Shown one piece after another: positions 1 through 7,765 of a DNA stretch of 37,367 nt. The translations under genes were made by a program, and so were the position numbers. Position 1 is the stretch's first letter, and each line of letters starts with the position of its first letter. Location of the stretch: positions 1-37,367 of the forward strand of contig CAYXFB010000021.1 in assembly GCA_964464145.1 (NCBI GenBank). The letters run 5' to 3'. This stretch comes from UBA5399 sp964464145. Its GTDB lineage: Bacteria; Bacillota; Clostridia; Christensenellales; Christensenellaceae. The notes beneath the pieces were generated by a model. The model was given only the letters and a program-made list of their open reading frames with translations. It ran no database searches and was not told where the DNA came from.

Positions 1-998
1 CACAGCCCCTCGCGGAAATCCTCGCCCGCCAGGTTCGCTTCCTTTTCCTTCAGCAAACCCGCGCCGCGCGCGTAATCGTTCATCACCTTGGTGAGCGCCG
101 CCTTAAAGCCTGTTTCGTGAGCGCCGCCCTCCGTGGTGGGTATGTTGTTCACGTAGGAAAATATGCTCTCCGTGTAGCTGGCGTTGTATTGCATGGCGAT
201 CTCCACCAGTATATCGTTTCGGCTGCCCGAAATATACACGGGCGCGTCGTGCAGCGGCGAACGCTCGCGGTTTAGATATAGCACAAAATCCACTATGCCG
301 CCCGCGTATTCGTATGTGGAGCTCTTCGGCCGCCCGTTCACCAGTTGGCGTTCATCTGTAAGTGTTATCTTCAGCCCCTTCGTGAGGAAGGCCAGTTCCC
401 TCAGACGGCGTTTCACCGTATCGTAGTTCATTTCAACATCGTCGAAAACGGTATCGTCCGGCATGTATGTTATTTTGGAGCCGTGTTTTTTGGTTTCGCC
501 TATCTCCTTGAGGGGAGAAACGGGTTTGCCCACCTGCATCTTGCCCTTGGAATCCGTTTTGGTGTCGTACTCTTGAAAATATATCCTTCCGTTTTGGTAT
601 ACCTCCACCTTGAGCCAGCGGGAAAGCGCGTTCACCACCGAAGCGCCCACGCCGTGCAGACCGCCCGAGTAGGCATAGTTTTCGTTGTTGAATTTACCAC
701 CCGCGTGAAGCTGCGTGAAAACGACCTCCACGCCCGAAACCTTGAGCTCCGGGTGCATGCCCGTTGGTATGCCGCGCCCGTTGTCCTCCACGGTGACAGA
801 GCCGTCCGCGTGCAGTGTTATTGCCAGCTTGTTCGCGTAGCCGTTCGCGGCCTCGTCTATTCCGTTGTCCACTATTTCCCACAGCAGATGGTGCAGCCCG
901 CGCGAGCTGGTGGTACCTATATACATTCCCGGGCGGCGGCGCACCGCGTCCAGCCCCTCCAGCACCTGAATGTCGCTGGCAGTGTATGATTTAACCAT
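1..998 (-). CDS. Type IIA topoisomerase ATPase subunit (GyrB/ParE), 3' end cut by window edge
   Basis: This is the ATP-binding subunit of DNA gyrase or topoisomerase IV, which drives strand passage to change DNA supercoiling or unlink chromosomes. About 332 N-terminal residues are visible and the frame stays open to base 1. GHKL ATPase motifs are clear: EIVDNGIDEA at residues 41-50, EDNGRGIPTG at 71-80 and the ATP-lid glycines GGLHGVGAS at 112-120. A transducer-like segment with EGGAHETGF follows. The ATG at 996-998 has GGGAGG five bases upstream. The ATPase domain alone does not separate GyrB from ParE, and the partner A subunit would lie beyond the left edge. Family assignment is near certain; the paralogue is left open. 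Confidence 0.9.
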   Translation of the reverse strand, partial: MVKSYTASDIQVLEGLDAVRRRPGMYIGTTSSRGLHHLLWEIVDNGIDEAANGYANKLAITLHADGSVTVEDNGRGIPTGMHPELKVSGVEVVFTQLHAGGKFNNENYAYSGGLHGVGASVVNALSRWLKVEVYQNGRIYFQEYDTKTDSKGKMQVGKPVSPLKEIGETKKHGSKITYMPDDTVFDDVEMNYDTVKRRLRELAFLTKGLKITLTDERQLVNGRPKSSTYEYAGGIVDFVLYLNRERSPLHDAPVYISGSRNDILVEIAMQYNASYTESIFSYVNNIPTTEGGAHETGFKAALTKVMNDYARGAGLLKEKEANLAGEDFREGL

Positions 999-1089
999 TA
1001 CGTCCTCCCAAAAAACTTCTATTGCGCTCTTTATAACCGCAAAAACCCACCCAAAACAGCGGCGAGCCATCCGGCGTTGTTCAATTTAT

Positions 1090-1118
1090 ATTATATCGGC
1101 AGGGCAGACCATTTGCAG
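1090..1118 (-). promoter_or_regulatory. Predicted promoter of the GyrB/ParE gene
   Basis: A perfect TATAAT (reverse complement of 1090-1095) lies about 90 bases upstream of the start codon. A weak -35 (CTGCAA, 1113-1118) sits at 17-bp spacing. Only the -10 is convincing. The leader would be about 85 bases long. Confidence 0.4.
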
Positions 1119-1153
1119 TGCGGCAAAACCACATTTTCCGCAAAACGGCAAAT

Positions 1154-1222
1154 AAAAACTGCCAAACCCCATATCTATACTATTATATCATAAATAATAC
1201 AATATGATGTAGCAGTTTTTTT
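1154..1222 (-). terminator. Possible bidirectional terminator or long hairpin after purD
   Basis: The arms AAAAACTGC (1154-1162) and GCAGTTTTT (1212-1220) are perfect complements flanked by A and T runs. They enclose an AT-rich inner palindrome (ATCAT...ATGAT). On the minus strand the structure follows the purD stop at 1229 and ends in TTTTTATTT. The loop is long, so terminator function is uncertain. Confidence 0.35.
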
Positions 1223-1228
1223 AAGCCT

Positions 1229-2482
1229 CTATTTTATGCCTATATCGCCGCGCCAAAACGCGCCTTCGAACTTTATTTTTTCCACGTTTGCGTAGGCCGT
1301 AGCGCGCGCAGCCGCAATATCGCTTCCCGTGGCCGTAACGCCCAGCACTCGCCCACCCGCGGTGACGATGCCATCGGCCGTTTGCTTTGTACCCGCGTGG
1401 AACACCACCACGCCGTCCGCCACAGCGCCAAGATCGTTAATGAGCTTGCCCGTCTCGTATTTGCCCGGGTAACCGCCCGACGCCATAACCACGCAAACCG
1501 CGCTGCCCTGCTTCCACTTCATTTCTATCTTATCCAGCCCGCCATCTATAACGGCGTCTATTATATCCATCAGATCGGTCTCAAGCAGCATGAAAACACT
1601 CTGCACCTCGGGGTCTCCCAACCGCGCGTTGTATTCCAGCACCTTAGGGCCGCCCGGCGTGAGCATCAGCCCGAAGAATATAACGCCCTTGAAGGGTCTA
1701 CCCTCCGCGTTGAGCGCGTCCACCGTTTTTTGGAACACCTCACGCTCGCAAAATCCCCGCACCTCGTCCGTATATTTGGGCGAGGGCGCAAAGGTGCCCA
1801 TACCGCCGGTGTTAAGCCCCTCGTCGTTATCGTAGGCGCGCTTGTGATCCTGTGCGGACAGCATGGGAAGTATGGTCTTACCATCGCAGAAGGCCAGCAC
1901 GGAAACCTCCGGCCCGGTCATAAATTCTTCTATGACCACCCTCGCGCCCGCCTCACCAAACTGCTTTTTCACCATTATGTCTTCCACGGCCTGCCGTGCC
2001 TGCTCGCGCGTCTCACATATGAGCACGCCCTTGCCAAGCGCCAGCCCGTCCGCCTTCACCACTATGGGCATAGCGGCCGTTTCCAAATACGCAAGAGCTT
2101 CCTGCGCATCATCAAAGGCCGCAAAGGCTGCCGTGGGTATGCCGTATTTTTGCATAAGCTCTTTGGAATACGCTTTAGACCACTCTATTTCCGCCGCCGC
2201 CCTGGTTGGCCCAAAGGCACGAATGCCCGCACTGTTAAGCGCGTCCACCATGCCCATGGAAAGCGGATCGTCCGGCGCTACAAACACCAAGTCCATAGCG
2301 TTCTCCTTCGCCCAGTCTACCATGCCCGAAACGTCCGTCGCCTTTATATCCACGCACTCGGCCAGCTCCGCAATTCCTCCGTTGCCCGGCGCGCAATAAA
2401 GCTGCACATCCCTCTTGCTCTGCTTCAATTTCCAAGCAACGGCATGCTCCCTGCCGCCGCCGCCCACTATCAATATCTTCAT
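1229..2482 (-). CDS. purD: Phosphoribosylamine--glycine ligase (GAR synthetase)
   Basis: PurD joins glycine to phosphoribosylamine using ATP, the second step of purine synthesis, in the cytoplasm. The 417-residue protein has the usual length. GGGGREHA is at residues 7-14, followed by the ATP-grasp signatures DGLALGKGV and NTGGMGTFAPSP and the metal-site motif NARLGDPE. The segment PDDPLSMGMVD replaces the commoner GPExPL form. The start is the ATG at 2480-2482, with GAGGG just upstream and the P-loop-like glycines at the expected distance. The frame stays open for 24 more codons upstream through a repeat element, but these codons are not PurD-like. It is the last gene of the purine operon. 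Assignment is secure. Confidence 0.97.
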   Translation of the reverse strand: MKILIVGGGGREHAVAWKLKQSKRDVQLYCAPGNGGIAELAECVDIKATDVSGMVDWAKENAMDLVFVAPDDPLSMGMVDALNSAGIRAFGPTRAAAEIEWSKAYSKELMQKYGIPTAAFAAFDDAQEALAYLETAAMPIVVKADGLALGKGVLICETREQARQAVEDIMVKKQFGEAGARVVIEEFMTGPEVSVLAFCDGKTILPMLSAQDHKRAYDNDEGLNTGGMGTFAPSPKYTDEVRGFCEREVFQKTVDALNAEGRPFKGVIFFGLMLTPGGPKVLEYNARLGDPEVQSVFMLLETDLMDIIDAVIDGGLDKIEMKWKQGSAVCVVMASGGYPGKYETGKLINDLGAVADGVVVFHAGTKQTADGIVTAGGRVLGVTATGSDIAAARATAYANVEKIKFEGAFWRGDIGIK

Positions 2483-2498
2483 AAACCCTCGCTTTTTC

Positions 2499-2609
2499 AA
2501 ATTAAGAATTAATAATGCAGAATTAATAATGAATGAGTCCGCTTTCGCGGACAATTTAAATTCATCGCCGCAGGCGATACAACCATTCTTAATTCTTAAT
2601 TATTAATTA
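2499..2609. repeat. MITE-like palindromic element between purH and purD
   Basis: A 13-bp perfect terminal inverted repeat, AATTAAGAATTAA (2499-2511) and its complement (2589-2601), bounds the element. Inside are two perfect hairpins: GTCCGC-TTTC-GCGGAC (2537-2552) and ATCGCC-GCA-GGCGAT (2564-2578). The AT-rich outer part continues to 2609 and supplies the purH stop codon TAA. It ends just before the purD ribosome site, so it fills the intergenic space exactly. The architecture resembles small non-autonomous repeats seen between genes in gut Firmicutes. No second copy is present in this window. Confidence 0.7.
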
Positions 2610-4145
2610 GTGCTTAAAGTGCCTTATTCCCGTGAACACCATCGCTATGCCGTATTCGTCGCATTTCTTTATGGAATCCTCGTCGCGTATGGAGCCGCCC
2701 GGCTGTATTATTGCCGTTATTCCCGCCTGCGCCGCCACCTCCACGCAATCGTCGAACGGGAAGAATGCGTCCGAAGCCAGCACGGCGCCCTTGGCAGCTT
2801 CGCCGCTTCTCTCCAGCGCCATTTCCGCCGCCCATATGCGGTTGGTCTGACCCGGGCCCACGCCCAGCGTGCCCATGTCCTTCGCCACCACTATACCGTT
2901 TGACTTGGTGTGTTTTACCACCTTGAACGCAAATTCGAGGTTTTTAAGCTCCGCCGCACTTGGTTCACGCTTTGTTACCACCTTCAGCTCATCCTCCAGC
3001 AAACCGCGATTCACGTCCTGTATCAGCATACCGCCCAGCACCTTTTTTGCGTCGAAGGCGTGCGCGGGCGGTGCCGCCGTGAGATCGGGCAGGCGCAGTA
3101 CGCGCAGATTTTTCTTTTGCTTCAGTATTTGAAGCGCGCCCTCCGTGTATGAGGGTGCTATTATTATTTCGAGGAATATCTTTGCCATTTCCTCCGCCGT
3201 TTTTTCGTCTATCTCCACGTTGGCCGCAACTATACCGCCGAATATGGAAACCGGATCGGATTCGTAAGCCTTCATGTAGGCCTCGTGCGCATCAACGCCG
3301 CTGCCCACACCGCAGGGGTTGGCGTGCTTCACGGCCACCACCGTGGTTTCGGTGAATTCGCGCAGCGTATCGAGGGCGCCCGCCGCGTCGTTTATATTGT
3401 TGAAGGAAAGCTCCTTGCCGTTGAGCTGCTCCGCGTTTGCCAGGCTGCCCGCCACCGCCAGCGGTTCGCGGTAAAACGCCGCGCTCTGGTGCGGGTTTTC
3501 GCCGTAGCGCATCTCCTGCTGCTTTTCAAGCGTTATGGTGAGCTTTTCGGGAAGCATATCCGCGCCCGATTTTTCGCGCAGATAACCCGCTATGAGCGCA
3601 TCGTAGGCCGCCGTATTTTCGAACACCTTCGCCGCGAGGTAAAACTTTGTCTCCTTGGAAACGCCGCCCTCTCTAAGCTCTGTAAGCACCGTGTCATAAT
3701 CCGCCGCGTCCACTATCACCGCCACGTCCTGCCAGTTTTTGGCCGCCGCGCGCAGCATTGTGGGCCCGCCTATATCTATGTTTTCTATGGCGTCCTCCAG
3801 CGTTACGTCCGGTTTGGAAACGGTCTGCTTGAAGGGGTACAGGTTCACCGCCACAACGTCTATGGTTTCCACGCCCAGCTCATTCAGCTGCTGCATGTGC
3901 ACCGGGTTGCCGCGCATTGCCAGTATGCCCGCGTGTATCTTGGGATGCAGCGTCTTCACCCTGCCGTCCAGGCACTCGGGAAAACCCGTTATTTCCGAAA
4001 CGTTTACCACCTTTATGCCCGCGTCCGCGAGTGATTTTTGCGTACCGCCCGTAGACAGTATCTCAAAACCCAATCGTTCCAGCTCTCGCGCAAACTCCAC
4101 CACGCCCGTCTTGTCAAACACGCTCAAAAACGCCCTCTTCGCCAT
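2607..4145 (-). CDS. purH: Bifunctional AICAR transformylase / IMP cyclohydrolase
   Basis: PurH catalyses the last two steps of IMP synthesis: formyl transfer to AICAR, then ring closure. The 512-residue protein has the normal length and order. The N-terminal MGS-like cyclohydrolase domain covers about 1-190 (LSVFDKTGVVEFA, GRVKTLHPKIHAGIL). The C-terminal transformylase has RYGENPHQ, the catalytic VKHANPCGVG and SDAFFPFDD. The start is the ATG at 4143-4145, with GGAGG nine bases upstream; the frame extends 19 codons further but without family sequence. The natural C-terminus (TGIRHFKH) abuts the repeat element, which provides the stop codon. The 118-base gap upstream holds a strong hairpin. 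Assignment is secure. Confidence 0.97.
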   Translation of the reverse strand: MAKRAFLSVFDKTGVVEFARELERLGFEILSTGGTQKSLADAGIKVVNVSEITGFPECLDGRVKTLHPKIHAGILAMRGNPVHMQQLNELGVETIDVVAVNLYPFKQTVSKPDVTLEDAIENIDIGGPTMLRAAAKNWQDVAVIVDAADYDTVLTELREGGVSKETKFYLAAKVFENTAAYDALIAGYLREKSGADMLPEKLTITLEKQQEMRYGENPHQSAAFYREPLAVAGSLANAEQLNGKELSFNNINDAAGALDTLREFTETTVVAVKHANPCGVGSGVDAHEAYMKAYESDPVSIFGGIVAANVEIDEKTAEEMAKIFLEIIIAPSYTEGALQILKQKKNLRVLRLPDLTAAPPAHAFDAKKVLGGMLIQDVNRGLLEDELKVVTKREPSAAELKNLEFAFKVVKHTKSNGIVVAKDMGTLGVGPGQTNRIWAAEMALERSGEAAKGAVLASDAFFPFDDCVEVAAQAGITAIIQPGGSIRDEDSIKKCDEYGIAMVFTGIRHFKH

Positions 4146-4189
4146 TATATGCCCTCCAAATAATAGATAGAAACCCGCACGACAGGAAC

Positions 4190-4213
4190 GCGCCGCACCC
4201 AAGGGCGCAGCGC
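4190..4213 (-). promoter_or_regulatory. Hairpin in the leader between the membrane-protein gene and purH
   Basis: On the minus strand GCGCTGCGCC-CTTG-GGTGCGGCGC folds into a 10-bp stem with two G-U pairs and a four-base loop, about 45 bases before the purH start. No T run follows, so it is not a standard terminator. It may stabilise the message or mark a processing site. Confidence 0.35.
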
Positions 4214-4263
4214 AGACCCTGCCGCAAAAAAACTCTTTTTTATCCGCAAAGAACGGGGATATT

Positions 4264-4698
4264 TTATTCCTCGTCCTCCGGCTTTTGCTCTATTTCAAGA
4301 TCGCCCAGCTCAAACTCTTCAAATTCCTTGGGCTTGAACTCCCTGCGCGCAACGCTGCCGCGCCTTGCTGTGGGCTGTTCATAGTGCCGGGGCTCGTGCT
4401 GCTGCACGTTTGCCTGATGGGGATATTCGCTCTCCTCATCCTCCTCAAACCTGCCGTAGCTCGCGCCGCCGCCCAGCGCTGTGGAAAAAGCATAGACCGC
4501 GCCTATCACCACAAAAACGATGCCCACGCCCAGCATGGCTATTACGGGTATGTTATCTATTATCGCCGTGCCGAATTTGCCCAGATTGCTCCACCATTCG
4601 GTGATCCCCGAGGACAATATGGCCGCGGACAGCGTCGCCGCCAATATAAGCAGCCCTCCCATTATCATAAAACCGGTTCCCGCTATAACTTTCTTCAT
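4264..4698 (-). CDS. Small membrane protein of unknown function inside the purine operon
   Basis: I do not recognise a family. The 144-residue protein has a hydrophobic segment at about residues 5-29 and a second at about 49-70. A soluble tail of roughly 70 residues follows, rich in Glu, Arg and His and ending in a strongly acidic stretch (EFEEFELGDLEIEQ). This suggests a two-pass or signal-anchored membrane protein with an extended tail. GGGAG lies upstream of the ATG at 4696-4698. It sits between purN (62 bases upstream) and purH (118 bases downstream) on the same strand, so it is almost certainly co-transcribed. The purine link is by position only. Base composition matches its neighbours. 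Confidence 0.8.
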   Translation of the reverse strand: MKKVIAGTGFMIMGGLLILAATLSAAILSSGITEWWSNLGKFGTAIIDNIPVIAMLGVGIVFVVIGAVYAFSTALGGGASYGRFEEDEESEYPHQANVQQHEPRHYEQPTARRGSVARREFKPKEFEEFELGDLEIEQKPEDEE

Positions 4699-4760
4699 TT
4701 TTCACACTCCCGAAATTTATTTTATTGCTTAGGGCGAAAACGCCCGTACGTACCTTTTAT

Positions 4761-5387
4761 TTATTCCGAAACCTTCACACGTTCGCCCTGCACAGAAAGC
4801 CTTCCCTCCGCCATGAGCGCCACCGCGCGTGGCAGCATGTTGTGCTCCAGAGCGAGCACGCGCGCCGCAACGTCCTCCGGCGTATCCTCAAAGCGCACCG
4901 CCACGGCCTCCTGCATTATTATGGGCCCGTGATCGGCCACCTCATCCACAAAATGTATAGTGGCTCCCGATATCTTCACGCCCGATTCCACCACCGCCTT
5001 GTGCACTCTGCCGCCATAGTAGCCCATGCCGCAAAAGCTGGGTATAAGGGCGGGATGCACGTTTATTATGCGGTTTTTGTAAGCCGCTATGGTCTTTGGG
5101 CCAATTATGCTCAAATAGCCCGCCAGTACGGCAAAATCGGCCGCCGCTTCGTTTAGCGCGGCCAGCGTGGCTTCATCGAAGGCCTCCGCCGTCGCGTAAT
5201 CGCTCTTTTTCACCACGGTAACGGGTATGCCCGCGTTTTTGGCGCGCTCTATAGCGTATATGTCCGGCTTGCCCGCGATCAGGCGGCATATTTTCGCCTT
5301 TATGCGGCCGTCCTCCACCGCGTCTATGAGCGATTGAAAATCCGTTCCTCCGCCCGAGGCAAACACGGCAAACTGCTTCATTTGCAT
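4761..5387 (-). CDS. purN: Phosphoribosylglycinamide formyltransferase (GAR transformylase)
   Basis: PurN transfers a formyl group from 10-formyl-THF to GAR, the third purine step. The 208-residue protein is of usual size. It has the N-terminal FASGGGTDFQSL phosphate-binding loop, the catalytic Asn109 and His111 in INVHPALIPSF, and Asp152 in the ADHGPI segment. The loop CGMGYYGGRVH is a variant of the usual one. Two starts are possible. The ATG at 5385-5387 has GAGGG nine bases upstream and is preferred. The ATG at 5379-5381 forms an ATGA overlap with the purM stop. Either way purN is translationally coupled to purM. Assignment is secure. Confidence 0.95.
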   Translation of the reverse strand: MQMKQFAVFASGGGTDFQSLIDAVEDGRIKAKICRLIAGKPDIYAIERAKNAGIPVTVVKKSDYATAEAFDEATLAALNEAAADFAVLAGYLSIIGPKTIAAYKNRIINVHPALIPSFCGMGYYGGRVHKAVVESGVKISGATIHFVDEVADHGPIIMQEAVAVRFEDTPEDVAARVLALEHNMLPRAVALMAEGRLSVQGERVKVSE

Positions 5388-6385
5388 AGCGTAACGCCCT
5401 CGCCGGAGATAGCTTCGCCTATTATAAACGCACTCTCTCCGCTTGCCTTTAGCGAACTGAGCGCGGCGGACGCCTGCTCCTTGGGCACTGCCGCCACCAT
5501 GCCTATGCCCATGTTGAAGGTGTTGTATGCCTCGTCGTCCGAAAGCCCGGCGCGCCCCACCAGCAAACGGAACACAGGCGGCATATCCCAGCTTTTTAGC
5601 TGTATCTTTGCGCCTATTCCCTCCGGCAGCATACGCGGTATATTTTCTATGAAGCCGCCGCCCGTTATGTGCGCAAGCCCCTTCACTGCAACATCCGATA
5701 TCAATTTAAGTACCGGCTTAACGTATATCTTGGTGGGGGTGAGGAACATTTCGCCCAACGAGATGCCCTCGTAAGTCTCCGTCCTGAGCGTATCGTCCAT
5801 CGCGAACAACCTACGCACCAGCGAAAAGCCGTTGGAATGTATGCCGCTCGAGGCTATGCCTATAAGCGTATCGCCCGCCGTTATGCCGCTGCCGTTTATA
5901 ACATCGTCGCGCGCCACCATGCCCACGCAGAAGCCGGCCATGTCATACTCGCCGTCCTCGTAAAAGCCGGGCATTTCGGCAGTTTCGCCGCCCACCAGCG
6001 CACATCCGGACATTATACACCCGTCCGATATGCCCTTCACTATTTCGGCGGTGGTCTGCGGCACCAGCTTGCCGGTGGCTATATAATCTAGAAAAAACAG
6101 CGGCCTTGCGCCCAGGCACACCACATCGTTTACGCACATCGCCACGCAGTCTATGCCCACCGTATCGTGCTTGTTGAGCGCGAACGCAGCCTTTAGCTTT
6201 GTGCCCACGCCGTCCGTGCCCGAAACGAGCACCTGCCCTCCGCCGATATCATACATACCGCCGAAGGAGCCCAGATCGGTTATAACATTGCCGTCGAATG
6301 TTTTTTGCGCGTGCTCTTTTATGAGGCGCACCGCCTCGTAGCCGCGCTCCACATCCACGCCCGCGTCCTTATAATTTATAGACAT
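5378..6385 (-). CDS. purM: Phosphoribosylformylglycinamidine cyclo-ligase (AIR synthetase)
   Basis: PurM closes the imidazole ring of FGAM to give AIR using ATP. The 335-residue length is typical. Visible motifs are GSFGGMYDIGG near residue 40, GTDGVGTKLKAAF, the metal/ATP segment VGGETAEMPGFY, and THITGGGFIENIPR-like residues in the C-terminal half. The ATG at 6383-6385 follows GGGGG by five bases; an upstream in-frame GTG at 6391 has poorer spacing. The stop codon overlaps purN. In many Firmicutes purF lies directly before purM, but here purM follows purC with only a 25-base gap. Confidence 0.96.
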   Translation of the reverse strand: MSINYKDAGVDVERGYEAVRLIKEHAQKTFDGNVITDLGSFGGMYDIGGGQVLVSGTDGVGTKLKAAFALNKHDTVGIDCVAMCVNDVVCLGARPLFFLDYIATGKLVPQTTAEIVKGISDGCIMSGCALVGGETAEMPGFYEDGEYDMAGFCVGMVARDDVINGSGITAGDTLIGIASSGIHSNGFSLVRRLFAMDDTLRTETYEGISLGEMFLTPTKIYVKPVLKLISDVAVKGLAHITGGGFIENIPRMLPEGIGAKIQLKSWDMPPVFRLLVGRAGLSDDEAYNTFNMGIGMVAAVPKEQASAALSSLKASGESAFIIGEAISGEGVTLCK

Positions 6386-6410
6386 ACACACCCCCGTTTT
6401 ATTTCAAAAA

Positions 6411-7121
6411 TCATTTGCCCATAAGACGCGAAAGTATCTCCTGATACGCGTCCTCAACATCGCCAAGATCCTGACGAAAACGATCCTTATCCAGCTTTTT
6501 GCCCGTTTTGCTGTCCCAGAAGCGGCAGGTGTCGGGCGATATCTCGTCCGCCAGCACTATGTCGCCGTGAAAACGGCCGTATTCCAGCTTGAAATCTATG
6601 AGCTCTATACCAAACTGCTTCAAATATTCCGTCATTATGTCGTTCACCATGAAGGAATATTTAGCTATCTTCTCCATTTCCTCGGGTGTTGCCAGCTCCA
6701 TCGCGTAAACGTGGTAATCGTTTATCATGGGATCGCCCAGCTCGTCATCCTTGTAGCTGTATTCCAGCACCGTTTTCTTGAGCTTTGTGCCCTCGGGTAT
6801 GCCCAAACGTTTGGAAAGGCTGCCCGCCGCTATATTGCGCACGATAACCTCAACCGGCACGATCTCCACCCTTTTCACGATGGTCTCGCGGTCGGAAATC
6901 TCCTCCACCAAATGCGTGGGTATGCCCTTTTCCGCCAGCATTTTGAACATGTGGTTGGAAACGCGGTTGTTCACCACGCCCTTGCCCACTATAGTTCCCT
7001 TTTTGAGCCCGTTGAAAGCGGTGGCGTCGTCCTTGTAGTCCACTATCACGTAATCCGGATCGTCCGTTTCGTATACCCTTTTGGCCTTACCCTCGTAAAG
7101 CTGCTCGCCTTTTTTCACCAT
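6411..7121 (-). CDS. purC: SAICAR synthetase
   Basis: PurC couples aspartate to CAIR with ATP. The 236-residue, single-domain form is typical of Firmicutes. It shows EGKAKRVYETDDPDYVIVDY at the N-terminus, EVIVRNIAAGSLSKRLG in the middle, and the LIDFKLEYGR and DEISPDTCRFWD segments that line the substrate site. The start is the ATG at 7119-7121, with GGGAG about ten bases upstream. The open frame extends 29 codons further, but that part is lysine- and arginine-rich and unlike the family. purC follows purE by 28 bases and precedes purM by 25. Confidence 0.97.
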   Translation of the reverse strand: MVKKGEQLYEGKAKRVYETDDPDYVIVDYKDDATAFNGLKKGTIVGKGVVNNRVSNHMFKMLAEKGIPTHLVEEISDRETIVKRVEIVPVEVIVRNIAAGSLSKRLGIPEGTKLKKTVLEYSYKDDELGDPMINDYHVYAMELATPEEMEKIAKYSFMVNDIMTEYLKQFGIELIDFKLEYGRFHGDIVLADEISPDTCRFWDSKTGKKLDKDRFRQDLGDVEDAYQEILSRLMGK

Positions 7122-7149
7122 TGTTTTTGATCTCCCATATATAAAATTT

Positions 7150-7638
7150 TTATTTGAGTTCGTTTTGAAGCGCCGCGTCCGCCGCGGCAACGCCCGCCGC
7201 CATATCATCCTTGAATTTTTGCAGCTTGTCCGCCAGCTCGCCGTATTTTAGCGAAAGTATCTGCACCGCTAAAAGCGCCGCGTTTTTCGCTCCGTTCACC
7301 GCCACTGTGGCCACGGGTATGCCGTCCGGCATCTGCACCGTGGAAAGCAGCGAATCAAGGCCGTCCATCAGAGAGGATTTCACTGGCAGACCTATGACGG
7401 GCAGCGTTGAATGCCCGGCAATAACGCCGGCCAGGTGCGCCGCCTTGCCAGCCGCGGCAATGATCACCTCAAAGCCGTTCGCCCTGGCGTTTTTGGCGAA
7501 ATCGGCCGCCGCCTCGGGCGTTCTGTGCGCCGACATAACGCGCGCCTCGACCTCCACGCCAAATTCCTTCAATGTGCTAACGGCGCTCTCCAGCACCGGA
7601 TAATCGTTTTTCGATCCCATTATCAGAGCAACTTTCAT
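7150..7638 (-). CDS. purE: N5-carboxyaminoimidazole ribonucleotide mutase (class I PurE)
   Basis: PurE makes CAIR for the PurC step. The 162-residue protein carries MGSKNDYPV at the N-terminus, the SAHRTPE loop and the IAAAGKAAHLAGVIAG segment. The SAHRTP loop is of the class I (mutase) type, which normally needs PurK to supply N5-CAIR; no purK is present here. The ATG at 7636-7638 has an excellent ribosome site (GGGAGGAG). It is the first gene of the purine operon and has its own promoter about 60 bases upstream. The class assignment rests on the SAHRTP motif. Confidence 0.95.
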   Translation of the reverse strand: MKVALIMGSKNDYPVLESAVSTLKEFGVEVEARVMSAHRTPEAAADFAKNARANGFEVIIAAAGKAAHLAGVIAGHSTLPVIGLPVKSSLMDGLDSLLSTVQMPDGIPVATVAVNGAKNAALLAVQILSLKYGELADKLQKFKDDMAAGVAAADAALQNELK

Positions 7639-7695
7639 TATAGTATCTCCTCCCTTTTTTGTAAACCGGAGCGTACTCCGCAATATCACCGTATC

Positions 7696-7724
7696 ATTAT
7701 AACACAGTCCCCGTCAAAGATAAA
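7696..7724 (-). promoter_or_regulatory. Predicted promoter of the purine operon
   Basis: A perfect extended -10, TGT-TATAAT (TATAAT at 7696-7701), lies upstream of purE. A weak -35 (TTTATC, 7719-7724) is at 17 bp. The -35 region merges with the T tract of the permease terminator. The leader of about 50 bases holds a small CGGAG-TACG-CTCCG hairpin and no recognisable riboswitch. Confidence 0.55.
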
Positions 7725-7757
7725 AGGCCGACGGAGCAACTCCGCCGACCTTTTTTT
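7721..7757 (-). terminator. Rho-independent terminator of the purine permease gene
   Basis: On the minus strand AGGTCGGCGGAG-TTG-CTCCGTCGGCCT forms a 12-bp stem (two G-U pairs) with a tight loop, followed by TTTTATCTTT. The pairing is complete only in the minus-strand RNA; the plus strand would have two C-A mismatches. It begins nine bases after the permease stop and directly precedes the purine operon promoter. Confidence 0.8.
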
Positions 7758-7765
7758 GCAAGATA

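Noticed and set aside
345..989. Long plus-strand open frame opposite the topoisomerase gene
   Set aside because: It is the antisense shadow of a strongly conserved GHKL ATPase; its translation is rich in His, Arg and Val with no motif. The same applies to other antisense frames such as 1382-2512, 3285-4034, 24874-25626 and 10060-10875.
2483..2554. 24-codon N-terminal extension of purD from an ATG inside the repeat element
   Set aside because: PurD family sequence begins at the ATG at 2482, which has its own GAGGG site; the extension is translated repeat sequence.
7639..7720. Possible riboswitch or PurR box before purE
   Set aside because: Only a 5-bp hairpin is present; no aptamer pattern and no clear PurBox pair with CGAA-type core was seen.
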